Positions 24,913 to 34,807 of a DNA stretch of 64,000 nt are shown here, piece after piece. The stretch lies in assembly GCA_015680685.1 (NCBI GenBank), contig MNCI01004678.1, forward strand, positions 241,851 to 305,850, written 5' to 3'. Source of the stretch: Gnetum montanum (Eukaryota > Streptophyta > Gnetopsida > Gnetales > Gnetaceae). The notes under the pieces are model-generated. The model searched no databases, had not been told where the DNA came from, and saw only the letters and a program-made list of their open reading frames with translations. The first letter of the stretch is position 1; each line of letters opens with the position of its first letter. The position numbers and the translations under genes are program-made.

Positions 24913-25038
24913 ACTTAGTTGTTTGTGCGCTACGTAGAACTAGGAAATCATTCATATCATTGGGATGCTAGAACAAACCCTTAGGGTTAATCAAGAAAAG
25001 ATAAGATAACGATAAATCGCACACTGAACAAAATAAAG

Positions 25039-26916
25039 ATGTCTTCTTCTTCACATAAGAGCACTTCATCGCCTAGCACTAACACAAGAGACAGCCAGCA
25101 GCATAACACATGTACCCTACTTTACCTTTATTCTCCATCAAGATGAACAACTGCATTGGAGGGACTTGGAGGGTAACATAGTGTTGCCTCTAGACCGATC
25201 AGTCCCCAACATGCTCCTTCATGCTCTCACACTAATAGGCATGTCATAGTTATAAGTAGAATATGTCGCATGCGATCATGACACAAGGGACTACCATCCC
25301 ACAAAAGTGCAATGTCAAAGGGACTTGCAACAGGAGAAATATCATATATCCTCGAAGGGTAAATGATCCCATAATGCTCTGCATGTCTTAGGCGAAATTG
25401 AGGGTGGTGAACCTGCTTTAGTAGGATCCCCACCAAATGATGTTCCTCCTCCTAATGATGGTCAAGAGGTCGTGTATCAGAACCTGCACTCCACATTTCA
25501 CAACCCTAGTTCTGATCCCCACGAACACGAAGTGTTCAATGAGGAAACACAAACACATGATAAGGAAGGGCGTTCTAATCATAATCACGATCGCAGCCAA
25601 GACCACTGAAGAGAAGGTAGGAAACATCATCATGGTAATGGTTCTCCTTCTTCTTTAGCTTCATCATCACATTTACCCTCTCCTTCAGTATCCAGTCGTA
25701 GTCATAAGGAACCCAACCATATGAACCCAACCATGAGGATAAAGGTAAACAGAGTGAAAAACATCAACGATACAGTCGAGAACAGGGACGAGGGCAATCT
25801 AAGAAATCAAGGCATGGAAGAAGGGAGAGTAGGAAACCACATAGACACCATAGACGCTATGAACAAGATGACCATGAAGAACCCCTACTCACAACTAGAA
25901 TCATGTTAGACATAACGGAGGCCATAAAAGCTCCCACAATGCACCAAAGAGATAATAGGATCAAGAGGTTAGACATGAATAATATCCCACGATTTGAGGG
26001 GGGATACAACACTGATCCTCAAAACCACTTACAAGAATTTCACAATGCATGTGCCTTGCAGAACATTGAGAAAGAATGGCAAAAACTAAAGTTGTTCCCA
26101 AGGGCACTAGTAAAAGAAGCGGAAAGTTGGTACTGGTCCTTAGAACTAGAATTCATTTGAAGGTGGAGTACGATGCTAGAACTGTTTAATAATAAGTATC
26201 AAATGTACTCCCGAGTGTCCAACCTACGGAAGCAAATCCAAGGATGGAAGCAAGGAAATCATGAACCCTTGGATGCTGCCATGGACCATTACTATGCACT
26301 ATTACATCGTTGCCGGGGCCATGGTTACATGCAGTAAGATCAACTATGCCATCTCATAGATGGACTTAGGCATGAAACAAGGAAAAACCTTGGAATGTAT
26401 GCCCAAGGGAGATTATCAAAGCTTAGGTCCCATCAAGTCCATAGATTGCTAGAGCAAGTAGCCAAGGAAGAAGGGGAGCTATGTAAGAGAGAAAGTGCAG
26501 AAGAGTACAATCGAGATCATTCCCTCCGAAAAAGGGGAGTGAGATTCTGTGAGGAGGAAGAAGAGTCACCACTCAAAGAGATAGTGAATAGGAAAACCTT
26601 GCCGCTCCAAAAATTAACAACAAAAGTGTCAGCACAGATAGAGCAAATGTGGGACTCCTTAGATAGTAGATTTGAAACCATTCTCAAAATCGTAGAGGAG
26701 TCTATGGAGCGAAGTAGTGACTATGACAAAAAAAAGAGGGATTTGGACCATGCACATAACAAATGTAAGGGTAAAATGTATATCACCGAAGACGTTGTGG
26801 ATTCTGATATGAACAATGATGGTGGATGTGAGATATGCCAATACAACCATCCTAAGGGATCTTGCCCAGTAATCTCACATCTACAAGAGTATGGGGTGTA
26901 TGCACTCAACTCATGA
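25039..26916 (+). pseudogene. E4 gag (best preserved gag in the window)
   Basis: Frame from ATG 25039 to the stop at 26914 (625 codons), with scattered stops before 26,340. N-terminal Ser/His-rich region, then a capsid-like core: FHNACALQNIEKEW, AESWYWSLE, W-S-MLELFNNKYQ, then YYALLHRCRGHGY. A coiled stretch follows, then the knuckle CEICQYNHPKGSC with PVISH (about 26,825-26,880). The last 173 codons (26395-26913) are open. The WY-L and W--ML--F--Y pattern is that of the retrotransposon gag family. It would form virus-like particles. The knuckle is CX2CX3HX4C, one residue short of the usual CX2CX4HX4C. Confidence 0.8.
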
Positions 26917-28380
26917 CTTAATAAACGGTAAGCACCCTAACTGTTACCTTATCTCCAAGGTAACCCAAGGCAGTTCCACCAGCCTTTAACATATTATCCA
27001 ACTCCGCCACAACCTATTGAGCAACACCAACAGTGGCAATACCCATAGTCATGGGGGATGACACAACCAAGGCAACAATACCCTTACTGACAACCGGATC
27101 AATATGGCTATTACGTTTAGTAGCCAATCTCTCCACATAACTCTATTAGTCACGTGACACCACAACATCACTACCAAGCTTGGGAGTATTATAGGACTCC
27201 TTCTCCTAGGGGAGATAACCACAAACATACCATCCTCCAAATCCACTTGTAACTCTCACACCGATCGCTCCATTACCACCTACTCCAGCAATGCAAGGGG
27301 AACTCCTTACTCAACCGCAGCAACGCAGTGCCACGAGGGTTGTGAATCTTCAACCCGCTGCTGGTTCTTACAACTGTATGTAGAGAAGACCTTTCTTTAG
27401 AACTGACAGCCCAACCAAGCCCTAACAACCACAAGTGGTTGAACCTCTAAACGTCTCTCCATCAAATAAGGCTTCAGACTCCCTTCAAACCAAAAACCAA
27501 GCTCAACACACACGGTTATGTTAACACATATCATTACTGACTAGATTAAGGTGGGCCACCTTCCCAAGAAATTCTATGATTTTGGAAGCCCCCTAATTTA
27601 TCTCCAAGTCACTGGGAATGAACCATGTAAAGCTCTTCTGGCCTCAGGTTCCGGAGTCAACTTAATATCACAAGAGATGTACAAAGCCTAGAACCTACCT
27701 CCATTGAGGAAGAGCAATATTCGCCTAGAGCTAGTTGACCAATCCATCACTGTTCCCTTGGAACAGGTGCAGGACATTGTTACCACTGTGTGTGGGTGAT
27801 CATACCCAACTGATTTTCTAGTGATACAAGTAAACAATGATAAGGGGGACTTCCCAATAATCATGGAAATGGCATGGATAAGTACCATAAATGTGTGCCT
27901 AGGAATCCACAATCTTCCCTGGAAAGATCTAAGGAAAACACTTTTGGGAAGATCAAGAAGAAGAAAGTTCCATGCATCACATACAGTGATACAGGGTGTG
28001 ATTGTGTACAAGAATGTTCAGCATCGCCTGCATGCAATCAGTGTGCACAAGAAATTAACATACAAAAGTGCATTTATGTAGCAACCACAAAACAATAAGA
28101 CACCTAGTGGTTGATAGCTGATCAAGAAAGCAACTCACCAATGTGCATGGAACTAACTGAGGGAACAACTAGCACTCATGTTGAAAGCATAGATACACTA
28201 GAGCAAGAGTGTCACCAACTTCCAAACCTTAACCTAAAAACATCAATTGGGAGAATTTGGGAACTCCTAAAAAATTTAAACAAGCGCTCCGATAGGAGAT
28301 TACTAGTTAATGTGCAACAAACCAAACCTTACTATGAATCTAGAACGGTCAATGCACATAATACCTCGGAGAAGGGATGA
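26917..28380 (+). pseudogene. E4 protease with pol deleted behind it
   Basis: Low-complexity linker, then a protease-like region: KALLASGSGVNLISQEMYK (about 27,630-27,690; catalytic Asp replaced by Ala), then DKGDFPIIM and WISTIN (about 27,840-27,885). From 28,111 the frame reads MIADQES, then linker sequence that matches E3 at about 43,475. At about 28,245-28,300 it passes into LLVNVQQTKPYY, which is the integrase C-terminus of E1 and E3, and stops at 28,378. So about 2.8 kb of pol is missing in one step. Confidence 0.7.
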
Positions 28381-30315
28381 CCCCACTCATTATTTTGGAT
28401 CTCCTTCTTCCAATTCAGTCATGGGGGAGATGGCCACCTCTACTGATTATTTGAGGCCCTTAGTTCCTTTTTAAGTTTTTTTTTTACACATTTTTGTTTT
28501 ACAACTTTCTTTAACTTATCTTGTTTTTTGCTTTGCAACATCATTATACTCTTTTATTTCTTTTTGTGTTTGTTTGTTTGTTTGTTAGGTTCGTCACCTA
28601 ATAAGCGCTCCTGATGGTGGTATGAACTATATTCCATTGATTGCTAATGTTTTGTTTTTACCTTTGAGTTATAATGTTGATATTAAGGTATGGTTCTTTT
28701 GATATAACAAGCAATGAGTCCACGTCATCCATGCATTCATAAATTTCTACGGTCTCTCTTGGCTTGGAACTGTATAGTCCCTTTCTTAATAATAGAACTA
28801 TCAACGAATTGGTAACTGGGCATTTTTCAAATGAGGAAGGACTCAAGGATTAAAAAGGGTGTGACTTCAAGGGGATTTGATGCGGTTATGCTGGCCATTC
28901 TCTTGGGTGCTTCGATGTTTTCTTCTTGATTTTTCTTTACCATTCTGATGTTGCTCCATTATTGGATAGATGAGCTAATAAAAATAATAAGTCTCTACAT
29001 GGTGTGGTTCTCACGCATAAAATAAATAAATAAATAAAAATAGTGAGAATTCAAAGCACACCCCTTAGATGAAATAATCATCTGGGCTACAAGCACTGGT
29101 TATGGAACTAAATAAACATGTTCCCTCTAACTAAGGCCTTTTCTCGCTTCTTGCTTTCTCCTTTTTCGTTTAGTCGGAATGGTGGTGACTTTTTGGTAGA
29201 AGCATTCTTATTACTTCAAGTGGATGGATTGGCCAAATGTATTAATGCAAAGTCACTGGATGTGGATTGTTTGAAGCTAGATTTGGAATGAGATCTACTA
29301 AGTCACATTAACCATTAATACACAAGGGGCTGTACACCACCTTGTTCTTGAGACTCTGTTCCATTCTCTTCTTTTCATCATTCTTTCTCCATTTTCCACC
29401 TCATTGTCAGTTGTATCAATAGTCCATATTTTGGTTGATGCATTGTTTTCTTTTTGGTAAATTCGTGTGGTTAAGACTTTAACTCTTGCTTCCAAATGAC
29501 ATTTCCAAAGCCTACGAACTCTTTGAATGTGGGACTGCCAAGGCATTAAGGACATGAGCCTTCTTTGGGGAGGACCCACTGGCATTCCTATTTGGTGCAT
29601 CAGTTAACTTCTTTCCCTTAAACATCTCTGCAATCAACATTTATTTTTTTTGTTCCCACCTCTGACATCCATTTTATCGGTGTTGTCGTTGTTTATTTTT
29701 CTCCATCTTTCTTATTCCTTGTATTTTTCCATTCTATCGCTACTAGAGGATCGCTCTTAGTCATGGGGCTCCTGATCCAATTTTTTCAATTTTCTCCTAA
29801 CCCCTACACCTTACACCTTCGGTATCACCACTATTATATCTCCAGAATCCGTATTAGCCATATCACAACTTAGCCAATAGATCGTACATCGAGGCAAGGT
29901 ATCGATTGCATTATGATTTATTTATCCTTGCTAATATGAGACTGTGTTGTGTGTGTAGATAGTAATCATACAACAATGGGCTAGTGCTGAAGGAAACACT
30001 TAGGATGGACTATTACTAGAACAGTCATGTAAGGAACAAGATTGATGGCATGGCTATGGATGGACAACAGAAGGCACAATTTTGGCATCGGCAGCAACAC
30101 ATCTTCTTCTTTTCTCTCTCTTCTCTCTCAACTGCCAAACAAGGCTAGATGTCAAATGTGTATAGTGTTCACTCTTATGGTCATGAACACCATTATTGCC
30201 ATGTATTATAATGATGATCCGTTCACATGTCACCCCATTCACCATTAGTGTCATTCAAGTCAGTAATCCCATACCTTCCCAATATTTTGCAAGGAACTCA
30301 AGGATGAGTTTTCAT
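28381..30315 (+). other. E4 non-coding 3' region
   Basis: Starts with a PPT-like TCAGTCATGGGGGAGATGG (about 28,419), then a T-rich tract. It then matches the pol-ORF3 spacer of E1 and E3 as far as about 29,270, and continues as sequence with no counterpart seen. An (AAAT)n run lies at about 29,021-29,040. No ORF3 and no internal promoter array recognised. Confidence 0.55.
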
Positions 30316-30330
30316 TCAGTCATGGGGGTA
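30316..30330 (+). promoter_or_regulatory. E4 polypurine tract
   Basis: TCAGTCATGGGGGTA directly before the 3' LTR start TGATGAGCC. Confidence 0.8.
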
Positions 30331-31140
30331 TGATGAGCCGCAATATCACATACATGATATTGCATCCGCAATATCGCGTCTGTCCTCATGATATCGTGGC
30401 CCGCCGCCATGTCTATAAATAAGAGGCGGCTTTCCCTTGTTTAGTCACTTAGATTTAGACCCTTAGCCAAACTATAGCAGTTTTACCATTCCAAAGTTAG
30501 AATAATTTCCATGTGCCTGCAATAGGAGTCTTAAAGTAAACGGATCTTTATTCAAGCAAATTGTACCTTAGCACATATTTGTGTACGGAAATAAAGATGA
30601 ACTTTCTGAAAAACTTGCAGCATATAGACTAAGCTAAATAGTAATTAATTACTGTTAAATGTTTAAATGCTTTCCTAGATAATTCATCTCTCTCAACCCT
30701 TGACTCTCCTAGTTAAGTGCACTTAGTACGACAGCTTCGAGCATGTGTGTAGCGCTTGGTAACCCAGTAACGATTAGCGTTTGGTAATCCCAGCAGCATT
30801 ACACTGGTTTAGCATGTGTGCGACAAGTGGGAATGGATACTGGTGTTAGGACAATTAGAACTTAGTTAGTGAATAGTTAATGAGCGTTAGTCACTTAGTT
30901 CTCTTCACCTTTCCCTATTAGCATAAGACATTAAAAAGATAAAAGATATAAAAATCATATACCTCAAGCTTACTTAACCATACAACCGTGACAATACAAG
31001 TAAATTTGGGAAGACAACAATTGATTAACCTTAAGTGTTCCATTAGGGCACGTAAGCACTTAGTCCTTAGAGTTTGACCGGATCACGCATGAACGCTCAT
31101 ATTCATATGGTTGAGTGTAGGGGTACCTCGCCACTCATCA
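30331..31140 (+). repeat. E4 3' LTR
   Basis: 810 bp; ends CACTCATCA, followed by the target duplication AGTGC. It differs from the 5' LTR mainly by extra GATATTGC / GATATCGTG units upstream of the TATA box (about 30,417-30,424). Confidence 0.9.
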
Positions 31141-31145
31141 AGTGC

Positions 31146-31769
31146 ACACATACCTGGACACATTAGCATGAATAACAATAAAATCAATATTTCCTACATC
31201 CATTGCAACACTTAAACTAGTTTACTTTTACTTTTCAACACTTTAATTTATATGTAATTTATATTTATGTTCTTAAATAATTAATGTAGTTAACCATAAG
31301 CATGTGAGTATGACCATTTCAAGCATAACGTATTAACACTTGGTAACCCTAACAGTGGATACTTGGTATGCCCAATAGTATACAATTAGTAACTGATGAA
31401 CGTTAATATAAGTTCAAGATTTGTATAGAAAGTAGGAATATATACTTCATGTTAGGATAGTTAATTATTAAAATAGTTAATTGATTAATTAATTCAACCA
31501 TTAAACCTTCACTTCATCATTAGGTAATTAGGAGAAAAAAATATATCATAAAATAATTATTAAAATAAACATCTTATGCCTCAACTACACTAAACCATAC
31601 ACATAGTTAAATACAAGAGTGGATTAAGAAGACACTGACTTATAACTATACAATTTACTATTTAGGAATATTAATAACAAAGCTAACTAAGTCTATGAAA
31701 TTCGATTGGGTTGCTTGTGAAAGCTTATGATTCATATGGTTGGGCGTAGGGACTACCAACTGCTAATCA
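31146..31769 (+). repeat. E3 5' LTR, second part
   Basis: Continues the E3 LTR after E4 (ACATACCTGGACACATTAGC aligns with 57,345). Ends CTAATCA at 31769, directly before the primer site. Confidence 0.8.
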
Positions 31770-31789
31770 TTGGTGCCATTGCAAGGGAC
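31770..31789 (+). promoter_or_regulatory. E3 primer-binding site
   Basis: TTGGTGCCATTGCAAGGGAC directly after the LTR. A decayed version of the tRNA-Asp-type site seen in E4 and E6. Confidence 0.7.
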
Positions 31790-31932
31790 TTAGTTTAGTT
31801 AAGTGTGCTGAATATTATTAACTAGTGAATCCATACAAATTCATTGTAAGAAAAATATAAAGATTTCCCTTTCATATAAAATAATAATAATATCAAAATT
31901 ATATCAAGGCACACTTTCTACATATTACTAAG

Positions 31933-33833
31933 ATGACTTATTCTCATAAGAATGAATCTCCACTACATGGCAATGATTCCAATAAGTAATAGGAAAGGAC
32001 TAAAAAGACTACTGATGAGCAGCGTCAGTAGCTAAGCGTAGTCCATGCCCATTCGAATCCCTATTATCCTTATTTCACCGTCATCCTCGATCAGGATGAG
32101 TAGTTACACTAGAGGGATATGAAAGGCAACATTATGTTACCTTTTGATCGATCTATTCCCACCATGCTCATGGTCCAACCCATGAGACTAAGCATTAAAC
32201 TAGTAGGACCAAAGAATGGAGCAACAGACCATGACTCTAAATACTCTTAGCCCACAAAAGCACAACTCTAGAAAGACAAATGCATGGAGGCACATTATGA
32301 ATCCTCTAAGAGTAAAAGAATCCTAACACCATTATTTCTACAATTGTAGAAAGAGGGCATCGATTTCTTCTCAATGCTATTTCAATACAAAGACTCTTCT
32401 CCTTTTGTTGAGGATGATACCCTTGACCAATGGTTACGATCAACTTTGAAAAACTTGGATGAGTAAACGATGGAGTTTAAAGACCAAAAAAAATCAAAGA
32501 ACATACATCCTAGTAATTCATTCAAAGATAAGAAGAAGGATAAGGACCACATAAAGGATCATAGGAGAAGGACTATTAGGCACTATACTCCTAGTCCTCC
32601 ACCTTCACTGTTCTCATTATCATCAAACTCTAATAGGAGAAGCCATGGTTGCAATAGGAGGAATGATCGAGATCAAGATGGGGATGACAGAAGATCCCAT
32701 CTTAATGATAAAAACTAAAAGTGTAGATAACCAAGAGAGGAAGAAAGGTGCCATTGGGAAAGAAGGCATAACAGGACTCATCATAAGAGCCATAGCCAAG
32801 GTAGGGAGCAACATGGATGTGATAACTCTGATGAGCCATTACTAGTTACTAGAAACATGTTGAATGTTTCAAAAGCAGTTAGAATTCCCACCACACATCA
32901 AAGGGATAGTAGGATTAAAAGGATATTTACAATATACCAAAACTTGAAGGGGGGATAAAATACTAATCCACAGCATCATCTACAAGCTTTCCATGATACC
33001 TATGCCTTACAGAGCATTGAGAATGACTAGTAGAAGCTAAAACTATTTCCAAGGACACTCATCAAGGAAAAAGAAAGCTAATACTGGTCCCTAGAATAAG
33101 AATCCATTCGTAGGTGAAGTGCAGTGCCAGAGTTGTTTAATGAAAAGTACAAAATATACTCCTGGATGTTCAACTTGAGGAAACAAATCCAAGGGTGAAA
33201 ACAAGATAATCATGAACCCTTGGATGCAGCCATGAGCAGGTATTACTCTCTCCTTCACCAATGTCCATGCCATGGATTTTCTCTTGGGGTCTATGCCTAA
33301 GGGAGGCTTTTGGAGATAAGAGCCTATCAAATCCAAAGGCTAATTGATCAAGTGGCAAAGGAAGAAGGGAAGTTGAAAAAGAGGAAAATTTTAGAAGAAC
33401 ATAATAGGGACACCTCCATTTGCAAAAGGAATGTCTATTTCTATGATTAAAGGAGGAAGTATCACTAGATAACATGGTACAAAAGAAACCATTTCCAATC
33501 CAAAAATCTGTTACTAAGATATGAACTACGATAGATAAAATGTGAGACTACTTATATGAGAAGTTTCAAACTACTCTCAAGATAGTAGAGCAAAAGATGA
33601 AGTAAAGTAGTAGTAGAGATAGAAGAAGATAAAAGAATGTAGGCATGGATCATTATCAACAAAAGGGTAAGGCTGCAGTCATTGATGAGGTTGCAAATTC
33701 AAGGATAATTGATTACAAATATGTCATTTTCCAATATGAACACTCCAAGGGATGTTGCCCTATAATGTCACATCTACAAAAATCTAGGATGTATGTGTTA
33801 AATATGAAATTAATAAGGAAGAAACTACCCAAG
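31933..33833 (+). pseudogene. E3 gag, 3' end displaced by E5
   Basis: ATG 31933 (MTYSHK) fits the E4 start MSSSSHK. A basic Lys/Arg/Ser-rich stretch lies at 32,470-32,840. The capsid region near 32,990-33,370 (SIEND, ESYYW-like, FNLRKQIQG, EPLDAAMSRYY) matches E4, with stops at Trp/Gln positions. The knuckle at about 33,712-33,775 reads YKYVIFQYEHSKGCCPIMSH, with both first cysteines altered. E5 cuts it after KKLPK at 33,833; the downstream part resumes at 42,230. Confidence 0.75.
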
Positions 33834-34626
33834 TGATGAGTGGCGAGGTACCCCTACACTCAACCATACAAATACGAGCGTTACATGTGTGAGCTGGTCG
33901 AACTCCGTAGACGGACTAGTTGTGGCATCTAGATAGTTAGCCTTAGGTCGTAGTTCTCTATCTTCCCACCTAGACTAGTGTTAACTTTGTCACGTATGGT
34001 TTAGTCCAAAGTGAGGTGTATGATGTGTTTCTATGCTAATGCTACTCCTGAAGGCAATGGAAGATAATATTAACTAAGCTAAGAGAGAAGGATGAGAGAG
34101 AATCTAAGCTAGCCTAAGTACGATCAGCATCCGTTCCTCAATCATCTGTACACATCTTGGACTTCATGCATGACTACCATTGGCATTACCAAGCACAGAT
34201 CCTAGGTACACTACTGGGTTACCAAGTAGTCACACTTAAATGCTCGTAATCAAGTCGTACTCACTCCGCATTTAATAGGAGTTTAAGGTAAGAAGGTATT
34301 AACTAATAAAGCAGTAAATAAAAATTAATTAAATAATTAAGCTAAGTGAATGCTGCAATGATGAAGTAATCTCGATCTTTATTTCTGATCATGTGCGTGT
34401 CCAAGTACGTCACACTCGAATAAAGGTTGACATATAATTACAATCACCACACTGCGGGCATACACTAGGAGGAAAAGGGTTGAGAGAAAAACTACATAAA
34501 ACTTAATACTAAAACTAAGAATTCCAAAACTATCTATCGGAACTATCTACCTCTTATTTATAGATGAGGAGACAAGCTGCGATATCGCATACGCAATATC
34601 GCAATGAACAAAATTATGACTCATCA
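33834..34626 (-). repeat. E5 3' LTR
   Basis: 793 bp with tips TGATGAGT / ACTCATCA. On the minus strand the promoter end holds GCGATATTGCG and GCGATATCGC (34,580-34,604) before a TATA box (TATAAATAAGAGG, about 34,550-34,562). The far end shares U5 sequence with E4 and E6. Confidence 0.9.
34550..34604 (-). promoter_or_regulatory. E5 LTR promoter: GCGATATCGC array plus TATA box
   Basis: Two GATATYGC-type palindromic units, spaced by CGTAT, lie about 20 bp upstream of CTATAAATAAG. TATA is about 65 bp from the LTR start, so U3 is very short. Confidence 0.6.
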
Positions 34627-34642
34627 TACCCCCACGACTGAG
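34627..34642 (-). promoter_or_regulatory. E5 polypurine tract
   Basis: Minus strand CTCAGTCGTGGGGGTA directly before TGATGAGT. Confirms the orientation. Confidence 0.8.
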
Positions 34643-34807
34643 TGAAAAGTCATCCTCGAGTTATAGTGAGAATAAGCTCCATTGGTTACACGGTGGATAG
34701 GTACGGGATTATTGGATGGTGAAAATGGGTTTATTCCGCAGTGTGGAGTCAAAACAAAATTGAAACACAACACAAAGAATATGCTACAGCTACAAAATTG
34801 GTGGAAC

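Larger units (their letters stand above)
24139..31140 (+). mobile_element. E4: non-autonomous gypsy element with gag and protease only
   Basis: 7.0-kb plus-strand element with LTRs 24139-24894 and 30331-31140, inserted in the E3 5' LTR (target duplication AGTGT / AGTGC; the uninterrupted site is present in the E3 3' LTR at about 57,334). It keeps gag and protease. It then jumps within about 28,245-28,300 from the protease-RT linker to the last residues of integrase, so RT, RNase H and most of integrase are deleted. ORF3 is absent too. The two LTRs look similar, making it younger than E1-E3. It would depend on another element's enzymes. Confidence 0.85.
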
